A stretch of 64,000 nt of DNA from Apostichopus japonicus. Its lineage: Eukaryota; Echinodermata; Holothuroidea; Aspidochirotida; Stichopodidae. The position numbers and the translations under genes are program-made. The DNA is taken from positions 18,092,376-18,156,375 of the forward strand of contig NC_092567.1 in NCBI RefSeq assembly GCF_037975245.1, read 5' to 3'. The notes beneath the pieces were generated by a model that was not told the DNA's origin, made no database searches, and was given only the letters and a program-made list of their open reading frames with translations. Shown one piece after another: positions 12,301 through 37,000 of the stretch; within the stretch, counting starts at the first letter, position 1, and each line of letters starts with the position of its first letter.

Positions 12301-12656
12301 TATACATACATACATACGTCCATACACACACATACACACATACGTACATACACACATACATACATATCTCAAATTATTTGCAGTTACGATGTACCCTATC
12401 TGTGATGCATGAAAATGTTCCAACTATATGGCAAGTAAGAAGCCAAGCATCTAGTGCCCCGGCGCTGTAACATATATAGTTTTGGGTAATGGTTTCAATG
12501 TTATATGAATTGGCACCGCAAAGCATGATTCCCATATTGTACACTAAATTATAGTAACAAAAAATTTACATTTTTGTTTTTCAAAATTCAGAGCTCAAAG
12601 ACCTGTCACCTGCCTTACTCGTTCATTGTGTTACGTCCTAAGGGCAGCAAATAGTA

Positions 12657-12810
12657 TAATGAATGGTTATGAGTGCATTATTGCAAATATTTCATGAGTT
12701 GAAAGATGGAATGTTCCATTCAACGAGGCGCAGCCGAGTTGAATGGAACAAATTACATCTTTCAACGAATGAAATATTTGCACTATTGCACGAATGGAAA
12801 CCATTCATTA
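12657..12810. mobile_element. Fold-back element
   Basis: A long imperfect hairpin: TAATGAATGGTT at the base, TTGCAAATATTTCAT and GAAAGATG in the arms, TGTTCCATTCAAC paired with GTTGAATGGAACA at the top, and a 13-nt loop (GAGGCGCAGCCGA). Non-coding. Confidence 0.75.
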
Positions 12811-13177
12811 TTTGTTTAATACAAAATATTATATTAAGGTGGGTAAAATGCACTCATGCAACAGATTGTTTTGAACAGACAGGTTTCTATGCTCCCTTAC
12901 CATTGAAAAAAAAAAGTGCTACCAAAAAAGTATAACCCATGGTTCTATTTCATAGATTGGAATAGAGCGGATTTTGAATGCAATCAACTAGCAATTTACC
13001 AATCAAATGACCAGAATACAATTAGGTGTTGTATAAAAGCAAAATAAAACTGTGGTCTTTTGTACTGATGTGTCAATGATGCAAAAAAAAGATTTTAAAA
13101 AACCCCCCAAAAGGGGTTTGTTGTCTTCTATAATATTATTAGTTAAAAGAATTGACTATAACACTCTGCCTATATAT

Positions 13178-13570
13178 GTGATTGAGGCCTTGGTATAGCC
13201 AAGAACTCTGAGCTGGGTGGGAGGAGGGGAGGGATCAATTGTTTAAGGAGGTTTACTAACAATGTAAGGAGAGAACCAATAATACAAGTACAACCAAACT
13301 GGTTGCAAATGAATAGACTTTCAATTTGAATTTATTTTGTTTTCCAGCATTTTCTAATACTGCCTGCATTGTAGTGTTCCATACATTTTAAGAAACAAAT
13401 CAGTGGTGGTTTATGTGCTGCTGTAGCACCGGCCCGTACCTCTGTCACAATAATCAACGATGTAAGCACGTATCAAAATTAGCAATGAATAAAACCAGGA
13501 CTTTGGCACTGAAGGACTTCCGTCTAAAGTGTATTAGGGCCGGATCCAGCATTTTAACCAGGATGAAATA
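13178..13570. repeat. Dispersed repeat, copy 2
   Basis: Same ordered blocks as 5381-5760. The GGCCGGATCCAG block at the end resembles hAT ends. Confidence 0.7.
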
Positions 13571-13846
13571 TGCATTGAGGTTTCGATGACTTCATTGCAT
13601 TAGAATTCTGCTTGTAAGTAACCAGAACTAACTGTTAAAATAGAAATGGCTCGAACCACCATATTGATACAATTACATTACACAGGTTACGATTATCATC
13701 GAAACCAAAAAGTAAATCAATCAAGAAATTAATCAATCAATTAATCAATCAAACCATCAATGAAAACGTAGCAAATACACAAAATAAACACATAAATTAT
13801 AGCATATACTTTGGATACAAAATAGTGCTATGCAATATGTTATATG

Positions 13847-13849
<3 letters not shown>

Positions 13850-13912
<63 letters not shown>
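13850..13912. repeat. (TA)n microsatellite
   Basis: About 31 perfect TA units. Confidence 0.97.
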
Positions 13913-13917
<5 letters not shown>

Positions 13918-14592
13918 AACTCACTATACATGTACCAGTGTTCAGATGTTGCAATTCTCATTGATGGAGAATTACTATCCTTACTCCCCCTCCTCCCAGT
14001 CCCTGCCGCCCCATCCTCCAACCTCTCACTCTGTACAACCATGTTTTCCAGTAGTACATTTGGCTTAACAAAACTTTATACATACAGTTTGAAATTTTCA
14101 ACTTCGTATGATTGATTGAACCAGATTTCCGTTTCAATGTGATCCACAAAACCTTATGCAAGAAATGACCATATGATATATTTGCCGTGAGGTTAGTATC
14201 GGAGGACCGGTACATGCAGAAATCCACTGGTGAATTAATTTCGGCTGAGGAGCACTTGGGCGGGCGAAGAGGGATGGAGTCACATGGGTGGATTCATGGA
14301 AGAGTTTTTTAACCGATATTTTCAGGTTATTCACCGCTGTTTCGGTAGTAACTTCGGCTGTATCCTACGGAAAATTGTCTCTCAGGTGGGCCTCTTCAGA
14401 GGAATCCTTGAGGAATCCGTCACTGAAAGTGGTTTGGAAATTCTAACCAGAAACACCACGGCCTTGACGTTGATAGAAGTTTACTACTACCCCCCCTCCC
14501 TGTACCATCTCCCTATACTATAGTCCTTCCTCTCACTACATGTAGCCCCTCCTTACTTATACTGTTAACTATAGGTCTGTCACGTGACGAGC

Positions 14593-26220
<11,628 letters not shown>

Positions 26221-26870
26221 AGTTCAAATATTCAAAGTCAAAGATTATTGACTATGCCAATTAAATAACTAGTTACTTCAAGTTCCAAACAGTTATTTGT
26301 TTTCGGGAAGTCTTCAAGACACGATGGAACCGGTTACAGCAGAGTTGCTGTATATAGTTGGTGAATCTGTTACGGTACTGATTTAAAACTTGTCTGAGCT
26401 AAGCATACACCCTTTCTTCTGATCTGATATTGGATGTTAAGTACACAATTGACTTATTTCTCGAGTGTATATTTCATTCAGTTAACTGAACTGTTGGAAT
26501 TAAACCAGCACTATGCATTTTTTTACACCACGTTTAAGTTTTCAATAACCTTAACGGAATATTCTTTCCTGAAATGTTTGGAATAAGTAAAGTATGAGAC
26601 TATGTTATGCATTTTCTGGTGTCCGCTTACCTCACTCATAATCTTGTCACCGCCCCCCCCCCCCTTTATTGTAATTTGTTGCCTAACATGAATCCCCCCT
26701 CCCTTTATTGTTATATTGAAAGCTAACTGCTGCTTTAAGATATGGAATGTGACCACAAATATACCAGCAGAACAAAATACTTCTGTAAGGTCTAATGTTG
26801 CACATTATATTTATTGTAAGAAGAGTATACTCCGAGTCGATGAGACTTAAGATGGGGAATCAAGTATACA

Positions 26871-26871
<1 letters not shown>

Positions 26872-26955
<84 letters not shown>
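26872..26955. repeat. (TA)n microsatellite
   Basis: About 41 TA units upstream of the receptor gene start. Confidence 0.97.
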
Positions 26956-26958
<3 letters not shown>

Positions 26959-27053
26959 TCCTATAGTCAGTCTCTTTAATCCGGTGTAAACATGCTGGTA
27001 TATACGCAGGTGCGTATCCAGGGGGGCGTTGGGGGCGCGCGCCCCCCGAGTAA

Positions 27054-27200
27054 GGAAAAGAGGAGAGAAAAAGAGAAGAAAAAAAGGAAAAAGAGGGGGG
27101 GAAAAGAAAAGGAGGAGAGGAAGGAAGGGAAAAGAAAAAGAAGAAAGAGAGAAAAAGAGGGAGTAAAAGATAAACGCCAAGACCTCGGGAAGAAAAAGAG
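27054..27200. repeat. Purine-rich (GA) tract
   Basis: Almost pure A/G on the plus strand (AAAGAGGAGAGAAAAAGAGA type) next to a G-rich transposon end at 27007. Confidence 0.9.
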
Positions 27201-27559
27201 GAACAGTTATAATAACAGCGCTGATCCCTATTATATACACAGGGTAGCCAGTGACGGATCGAGGACTTCGGAAGGGGCGTGCGCCTCACCCTACCACTTA
27301 CACCGACAACTCCATATTTGACGTTCCATTTTTCCTCTCTCACTAATGTATCTATATATGGTCTATCATAACGCGTGTGTGTATATGGACGCCTTAAACA
27401 ATTGTACAATTGTGCTATGGAACCAACTGTGGCTGGTCTTGAACTCAACCGAGTCGTCGGGGAACATGACGCATGACGCCCCCCGAGCAAATTTTCTTTA
27501 TGATATCGCTAGTAATTTCAAAGTAGACAATGATTAGATGCAACTTACAAGGCTTGGGA

Positions 27560-27692
27560 AGTGTCATTTCCACCGATCTGGGAGGCATTTTCGGCCAAAA
27601 TTTTCTTGTACGCTTCGCGCCAACTCATGGTGGCGCTACGCTTAGATAGTTTGCCTACAGGCTTCGCCCCTCCCTTGGCAAATTACTCGCTA
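27560..27692 (-). repeat. Shared core repeat, copy 4
   Basis: Minus-orientation core (CGCTTCGCGCCAACTC), ending in a CGCTACACGCCTG transposon end at 27692. Confidence 0.75.
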
Positions 27693-27800
27693 CACGCCTG
27701 TTCGAATTTGTAAAGCAAAGAGCAGATATCACATCATATCAGTGAGCATGAAAATGCATGTTGCAGGATGAACAGCCTCAAAACTGTCTATGTGTGAAGT

Positions 27801-30800
27801 CAAAGGCGTAGGAGCCCAATTGGATTTGGGGGCTGTAACGACTTGCCCGAAAAATATAACCAAAATTTTTCCAACACGTTAATGTCAATATCATATAAGC
27901 AAGCATCGGTCATTACATCGCATGGCATCGTGTACCAGTGCTTCCACTTTCGAGGAAATTACCTGGAAAACGGTTAATTCCGGGAAAGTGGAACGATTAC
28001 GGGTAATGTTTCGGGAAATGAGAAGATTCCAGGTAATTTGAGGAAATTCAAGAAATGAGGATGCAAAAATCGATGGAAGGAAATTACTCGCGTGGGCCTA
28101 ATATCAGCTTATTCCCGCATATAGAAAGCAACTAGCCTATTACTAGTCTCAGTTTACCCACTTTGCTTACGTTCCACTTGTGAAACGAGTTCCCTATCTT
28201 TGCCTGAATAAAGTTTATGTGCCTCATCCGGCCCAGGTGTACGGAACCACGTGGCCTATTGTTATACATTCTCGCGCCGCGCGTAACATTTTTTCTCCAT
28301 TTCGTTGTGGCCAGCAACTAATCATAATTCTGGGAATTAGGCCACACCCCTCTTCCTCAAATAGAACTTCTGGTCATTTTGCCCTAAATATGAGGTTGGA
28401 ATATGAACAACCATGCTCCATTCACTATAGAAAGCTGACCATAACAGCTGCATGTCCCGGGCTGCGTGTTCAACCGTAACATTGATTTTGAAACGAATTT
28501 GCCTGAGAAAATGAAGAAAAAACACAACGGAGTGGGAACAAAAAATTCGCCGTCGCGCCGAGTGTGTGTATGAAAAGAGATCTGTTAGTAGGGCCTACTG
28601 TCTTTCGATTTTTTCAGTCTGTATCAACACACGGGCCGTGATACCAAAGCTAAAGTTATAGGCCGACCTAATTGTATAAATACATTTGTGGTACAAAATG
28701 AGCGAAGAAGTGGAGGAAGGAAAGAGGAAGCGTGTGAAGTATGGAGTCAAGTTTAGTGATGGATGGCTTTCAAACCCTTTGTTCAAGGATTTCTTGCAAA
28801 AGAAGAAAGACGGCGACAAATATGTGCCTCACTGTACTACGTGCAAGGTGAACATTTCTTTGGGGAAAAGTGCATGCCATAGTGAGACATATGGAATGTA
28901 AATCACACCAGGAAGCAAAGAAAAGGTTACAAGAAGTTGGCAAGTCCCAGTCCAGTATCCACACATTTTGTCGACCGACTACATCAACGGATTCAGTATC
29001 GAAAATGGAAATAAAACTGTGTAGTTTTTTGGCCGAAAACAACCTTCCACTTTCACTGTCGGATGATATGGTAGCCCTTCTCAAAAGTTCGTTCCCAACT
29101 GATGAAACACTCAAGGGAGTTACTTTGGGTAAACAAAAGGCAACAAACACTGTGAGGCAGACACTTGGATTTTATTACATGAAAGAAAACATCGACATAT
29201 TGAAAAGTAGAAAGTTTTCCATAATCATCGATGAAACAACGGACAATTCCACTCAAAGTCAAATGGCTGTACTCGCGACATATTTTGATGAACTCAATTT
29301 CAGGATAAGTTTGATTTTTGTGGACCTCATTAGAATGCCTGATGGAAAAGCTGATACCATCTACAACACTGTTCTCCAGTGTTTCAAAGACAAGAACATT
29401 CCTATGGGAAATATCATTGGCTTCTGTGCAGACACTTGTAATGTGATGTTTGGAGCTCATCACTCAGTGGCACAACTTCTTGTGAAAAACCACCCTTGGA
29501 TCATACCGATCAAATGCTCGTTTCATTTGATCCATCTTTGTGCCTCTCACGCCTGCAAAATTCTTCCAAAGTCCATTGAAGATTTGTGTAGGAATGTTTA
29601 TTCGCACTTCCGCTTGTCATCCCAAAGATGCGATGCATTCAAGGAGTTTCAGGACTCCTTCAATCTGGACCACCATCAGATGCTGAGAGCAGGGCAAACT
29701 AGATGGCTGTCAATGAAAATGTGTGTAGATAGATTGTTGGAGCAGTATGAAGCACTAAAGCTGTACTTTAGAGGTGTTGCATTTGGAGGATCCATCACAC
29801 ACCAACGATGCCATTGTGAAAAGTCTTAATAACGTGTTCACACAAGCGTATTTGGAATTCATGTCATACAATCTGAGCAGACTCACATCCTTCAACACCC
29901 TTTTCCAAAGTGAAATTCCTTTACTTCATGAGCTGAAAAGCGAAGTTACGAAACTGATATCGGGACTAACAGGAGATTTCATGAACCTATCATATGTGAG
30001 ACAAACGGATCCCCTGAAGATAGATGTCAGTCTGGAAGGCCATCATGTACCCCTCGATAAAGTCTACACAGGAATCAAAGCGACATGCACAATCCAAAGC
30101 GTAGTTGGTGAGTTGGGAAGTGATCACCGTGATGTGAAATTGTTCCGAATGCATTGCAAAGGATTTCTTGTGGAATGTGTCAAGCAGATTCAGAACAGAT
30201 TTGCAAATTTGAATCGACTGGACTTTCTGAAATGCTTGGAACCAAGAGTTGCCAATAATCTATCCATGGAAAATGCAAGCAGCACAGATGAACCCAAGCA
30301 AAACCATGCTACAACTCCACTCCAAAATGAAGTCAAATGCTGATGATGCAGAGGTAGCTGAATTACGAAAAGCTTTCCTGGCTCAGCAGGATAGCCAATA
30401 GGGACAAGACTATTAGTACGTTTATTTTCATTGACGACGGTGCCTCAATAGATAAGGTTGAAAAAGTAAGTCGAATTTACCTTTCCCTATTCAGTTCTCA
30501 TCGTAGGAACTCTTCTTTAGAGGTCTATAATTTCATTTTGTCATATTTATTTGTTTAATCAGCAAAAAAATACTCCTTCCTTGGGCTACAAGGGGTCGGA
30601 ACAATTCAAAGATGATTTCGTAAAAAAAAGATAAAAAATCCATGCACAACCTGTCAGGCAAAGTGGGCCAAATCTGGGCCTTTCGTCATGGGAGGGGGGT
30701 CCAGGACTTGCTTTGACACCAATTTCGGGAAGTGGCATTCAGATTCCGGGTAATTTGAGGGCGACATTCGGGAAATCGATTTTTGGAGTGTGGAAGCACT

Positions 30801-31128
30801 GTCGTGTACCGTACGGTCCGTCAAAGTTGCGCAGTATACCGCGGGATGCTAATGTAAACAACGCAATGTCTTATGTAGATGGAGAAAATGCATACAGGTC
30901 CAATTATGTCAAAACTCTCTTTCACAGTAGTAATGACGAATTAGTCGGCCAAGCTTTAATTACCAAGGAGATAATTTTTAAACTATTCATTTCCTTAAGT
31001 TACATCATTGCTATTTATTTTTCTTTCAGTAGGTGCCCGAAAAATTCTCAGCATATTGCCCGAATTTTCAGGGGGAAAATTTGGTTGGGGGGGGGGCTGC
31101 AGCCCCCGCCCCGCCTCCTACGCCTGTG
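27801..31128 (+). mobile_element. hAT-superfamily transposon with broken transposase
   Basis: Terminal inverted repeats CAAAGGCGTAGGAG (left) and its near-perfect complement (right, 13 of 14). Flanks TGTGAAGT and TGTGTAGT form an 8-bp target duplication with one mismatch, the size expected for hAT. The interior holds a plus-strand transposase gene interrupted by frameshifts. Length 3328 bp. Confidence 0.85.
28698..30343 (+). pseudogene. hAT-like transposase, frameshifted
   Basis: Starts at ATG 28698 (MSEEVEEGKRKRVKYG). A Cys-x2-Cys...His zinc-finger-like start (HCTTCK ... RHMECKSH) is split by a frameshift near 28870. The middle reads FSIIIDETTDNSTQSQ with the first catalytic Asp region, CADTCNVM and a TRWLSM motif, all typical of hAT RNase H-like cores. 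A second frameshift lies near 29772; the frame then runs to a stop at 30343, and a third shift there would add about 20 residues. I see no clear C-terminal dimerisation (hATC) block. The copy is inactive as written and of the ZMYM/ZNF862-like transposase type. Confidence 0.8.
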
Positions 31129-31639
31129 TGTGTAGTGTTCGGTTTCGAAATATCTGATATCGGAAATATCTGGTATTTTCATTTCCTTCAACCAAGTTTT
31201 ATAATAGCCGTTATAACAGGTTTTAATATTTCTACACCAATAAATTAACTGTGTCTTAATTTTCGAAAATTTCCTCACCAACATTCTTCATCATACTTCC
31301 TTCTATACTAGTGCAATTTTGACCTGTCTGTTAGGGGTTCAAGGAGGTTTTTCTATATTGGTTGTCCATAGATTGAATTTTGTGCAACATTATGGGTCTG
31401 TTTTGAAGTGATTTTATGCACGAGAAATGTGAATTTTCAAATTCTGAACAAATAATAGGCTTAAAACATTGAAAAGTGGGGCTTTCGGATATTGTGGGCC
31501 GTGACGTAGAATCACCTACAAAAGCAATGAATGATCCCCAGGACATGCAATGAGGTCGAACATGATGTGTGACTGGTGACAATCTTCCAAAAGGTTATGG
31601 ATGAAGAAAAAAAAACTATTGGGAACTACTTGGTTCTCA

Positions 31640-31813
31640 AGCAAAAATGTACATCTGGTTGGTCATTTTCAAGCCCGAGAAGTGCCATTTCCGGTGATCT
31701 GGTGGGTATCAAAACCAGAAATGTTCTTGTACGCTCCGCGCCAACCGATGGTGGCGCTCCGCTTAGATAGTAATTCGCGCCCCCCGGGTTAGAAAATCCT
31801 GGATACGCGCCTG
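31640..31813 (-). repeat. Shared core repeat, copy 5
   Basis: Minus-orientation core, ending in CCTGGATACGCGCCTG at 31813. Confidence 0.75.
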
Positions 31814-31814
31814 A

Positions 31815-33359
<1,545 letters not shown>

Positions 33360-33399
33360 CAGGGGCGTAGCGAGCGGGGGGTGTGGGGGGTGTCACACC

Positions 33400-34025
33400 C
33401 AAGGGTGGCGGAACCGGGAGGCACAGGGGGCACGTGCCCCCCACTTTTCCTCAGGTTAAAAATGGGCCTTTTTCTACATAAAAATTGAGGTGTCTCAAGT
33501 TAGCAAGAGGCCAGGGAACCAGAATGAACACTCGAGAAGGGCCGTTTCCGGCCATCTGAGGGGTTTGTCAAACCAAAAATTTTCTTGTACGCTCCGCGCC
33601 AACCGATCGTGGCGCTCCGCTCAGATAGTCGTGCATATAACTTTGCAAATCCTGGCTACGCCTGTGGGTCAAACTCAAAGCTATTTCGAATGGAAAAAAA
33701 TTGTTAAGATATTAACAAGAAACAAACTCTAATTCAGAAGATTCCTACATTAGCAACTAGCATGATGTCACCTCATTTTGTCTCAAAAGAAAACTTGTTC
33801 CTTGTTTCCCAATTTGCACATTGGATATTGCAGTGCTAGTATGCATTTTTCCTTGGGGGGGGGGGGGGGCGTTGATGGAGTGATGTGTATACGCAAATAA
33901 GATAATACAATAAGAGTTATAAAGGGTACTAAATATAAAGCTGCATCAGTCCAATCGAATTTCTGCAAAGTGCCCTTTGATGTCGGTGCCCCCCCCCCAG
34001 ATTAAAAGTGCTTCCGCCGCCCTTG
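33400..34025. mobile_element. hAT-like element with the ends of 1893-2784 but a different interior
   Basis: In reverse orientation its two ends match those of 1893-2784 (CAAGGG, GGCGGAA, the GGGGGG and CACTTTTCCTCAGG subterminal parts). The interior instead carries the shared core repeat (33480-33664). No target duplication is found, so it may be a recombinant. Another end, CAGGGGCGTAGCGAG, abuts at 33360. Confidence 0.6.
33480..33664 (-). repeat. Shared core repeat, copy 6
   Basis: Minus-orientation core with the longest match to copy 1 (from GAGGTGTCTCAAGTTAGC to CCTGGCTACGCCTG), inside 33400-34025. Confidence 0.8.
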
Positions 34026-34029
34026 GTAG

Positions 34030-37000
34030 AGGGGTTGCAATCCCACAACTTACAAGCAATTTTACCGTGCATGATAGAAATCCTGACGTTTGATAGTTTA
34101 AAATGAAAATTGGAGATATCATGATGTAAAATTTATGAAAGGTTGGTGCCCATTTACCATAATGTGTTTTGTCATTTGCTTGAAGGTAAAACGTTTACTT
34201 ATTTAATGTCCCGATGATTTTTCTCATTTCTTCATATTATCATGGTTAATTAGTACTGATATTAGGGCATTCCGTAAATTTTGCATCAACGCATTCAACT
34301 TATTCTCAACCTATTCGAATGTGGGGCAGTGAACAAATTGCAGTAATTAACACATTTAGAAACATTCAAGCTCAATTGATGATAACTATAGTGGAATAAT
34401 TAGTATGTTTAAGTGAGTTGTGCAGGATAAAAACTGTATATCATATGTGGAACATGTGATGTCGTTGGGTTTACCTTAATTGTCATCTTCTTTAACTCTC
34501 GACAGCTATTCAGACAGCTGGATATGGGATTATAATTATAAAATGTCTTTTGCTGAATTAATAAATACATATGACCACTGCAATTTGTGGCCACAGTTCC
34601 CCCCCCCCCCCCCCTCTTCAAAGTCTCATGCCCGATATGGTTTATAAAGTCCATCCACTTAAGAGGATGGGTGTGATATGACTATTCACGTCTAATCAAG
34701 ACTAGCAGTTGGGTTAAGAGCCCCATTGACTTCTACACTAAATAACAAAAGTAATATGGTCTTTAAGTCTAGATAGACGTTCTCACCAGCTAAACGCTAC
34801 CCATCACCAGATAGCTGACAGGTTGGCCTTTCATGGCACCATCAATTTTCCGTACCATGACCGCGCAGATTTTAAGCTATCAGAGCCTGAAATTTTCGCC
34901 ACTTGTAAACAAACCTCTTCACTCAGTAGTAAACAATTTTCATATGCTGCTCCTGGGAGGCCTAAAGGAGTCTAAATTTGCCACAATTGACCCAATTTTT
35001 GTACCACATGTATTTCCATTCATGCTCTTCAACATGCAAACCACAAGAAACTAGATCATGATTGATAACAGGTCACAAAGGATGTTCTCCTGCTGCTTTT
35101 TGGCACTTTTCCTGAAGGAGAACAATAAGCGGGAGGCATACTCTAATAGCATGTATGCCACTTAAGTGTCGACTACCTTAATAGCATGTGTGAGGCAAGC
35201 TTCATGCCCCTTCTAATATTCTGTATCTTTATTGCGCAGAGCTACCCCCCCCTCCCCCCTGCTGTTTATCTTGCTGGAGCAAAATTGTGTTTTAGCCCCA
35301 AAAGGATTTTGGTCTGGGCCCCTCCCCTGCTCATGTTTGCCCTGATTTAGGTTTGAACAGCAAGGGAACCCTTTTTTGTTTGATTGAACGTTCACCGTGC
35401 AAAAAAACAGGGGGAGCCGACCTTGCCTAATCATGAACTTGATAAGCAGAAGACAAAAATGACAGAAAACAAACGAAGAAAATATCTTCCATTCACCATT
35501 CGTTTATTTTGCAAATGAATGTCATTAATGAATAACATTTAATGATCGAGAGATCATCGTATACACAGAATTTAAAAAAACTATCAACCTTAAGAAGCTT
35601 CATACACGTAAAAGGGCACGGGCGATCCCAAGAAAGGATCATAAAGTTTGTTCATCTTAATTCTCTCCTTAGAAGGCATGGGCGATTCTTACATTACACA
35701 ATAAAAGTGGATCCCTTTCATGTGATTAAAGGGCATGGGTGGTCCTCTCAACAGTTTATATAGGAGGCTCTGTTTAACACTGTTTAGACCATTTGTCTGT
35801 GTGAGCCTGAAGGCCACTTTACCTCTACTTTAACTTAAAGCAACAGTATGAGCTTAGTTATAAACTTTGTAGTATTTTCCAATGGAAACAAAACTCTTGG
35901 ATGTTTTTGTGCCTTCTTGTTTTTTTGCCACACAAACTTTTATCTGGTGAATAAGTACTGATGCCAACTTTGCATCTAACAAAGTTTATACTTCTTCCCT
36001 CTCTCATTTTAGCATTTGATTTACATACAAGGAGCAAAACAGACAATTAAAAAAACAAAAAATCGTTTTGTGCCAAAACCTTCACAAAGTTACCGTAGTA
36101 TGTTTTCTAGTAAAGGGTTTAGGTAAACCACCAACACCAATTGGAATTCAATGTTACACCTCTAGTCATCTAAAAAATTACTCAGAATCATAAAACTTTG
36201 ACAGTTAGAACTGTAGTAACAGATCACATACTATATCTTCATGTGTTCATGTATGGCGCCCCCATGTAAAGGCCATATATGCAATGTACAACACATAGGG
36301 ATATGCAAAACACTATCATGACTTTTACAAAATGAAAATCATTACAAATGGTTGAGGTCGGATGGGGTACGGAAGGGGATAGGGAAGGGGGGTAGTTTAA
36401 ATTATGATCTCACCCTCTCATGATGCAAGAACCATGAAACCACCACCACCATTAAAATCAGAGAAAAGGGGTTCAATTATCTCCATAATGACCCCCTGAC
36501 ATTCATCACCATCATTGATTTAATATATATAGATTGTATCATAAAAGAACCCTCAATATTAATTACAATAAGAATTAAATATGCAAACTACCATGCACCA
36601 AGAAAAAAAAGTTCACAATGACGTACATTAATAATGGCCGACAAGCTGAAAATTTCAAGCGCATCACAAAATGCTTAAAAACAAGCACTTAGGTTATAAG
36701 AATCAAAAATGGGATTTCAGTCTGTTGAGAAAAAATCTTCAAACAAACAGCTTACACCTCAATCTGCCAAGAAAATACATTTTTAAAAGAAAGAGCTCCA
36801 TGACTATGTCTACATTGGTCAGACTAATCAAACACTTGAAAAACACAAAGCTAATTTACTTGAAACACTTGAATGGTCACTTTGACTTGGCTTACTCTCA
36901 ACTTCTTACTTCAAATACAATATAACTTCTCCTTTTTTTGTCCTGTAAACATTTTTGAAATGAGTATTTTCCCTTTGGGCTTAAATTGACACAAAACATA

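Larger units (their letters stand above)
11450..14590. other. Intergenic between kinase-like and receptor genes
   Basis: Contains the SINE tail, fold-back element, dispersed repeat copy and TA microsatellite listed separately. I see no exon. The receptor gene 3' UTR should start at 14592 and run left; no clear AATAAA was placed. Confidence 0.5.

Noticed and set aside
26792..27490. A 232-codon minus-strand frame and an overlapping 126-codon frame
   Set aside because: They run through the TA tract and the purine/pyrimidine tract at 27054-27200; composition is of repeats, not protein.
29053..29463. A minus-strand frame of 136 codons
   Set aside because: It is the antisense shadow of the plus-strand transposase pseudogene.
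27007..31813. An outer hAT element from CAGGTGCGTATCCAGG (27007) to CCTGGATACGCGCCTG (31813)
   Set aside because: Only a 5-bp ATACG adjoins both ends and an 8-bp match is lacking in register, so the pairing is not proven; the inner 27801-31128 element is well supported.
33360..33664. A short element between the CAGGGGCGTAGCGAG and CCTGGCTACGCCTG ends
   Set aside because: Flanks CTTTCAGT and TGGGTCAA do not match, so these ends probably belong to different, nested elements.
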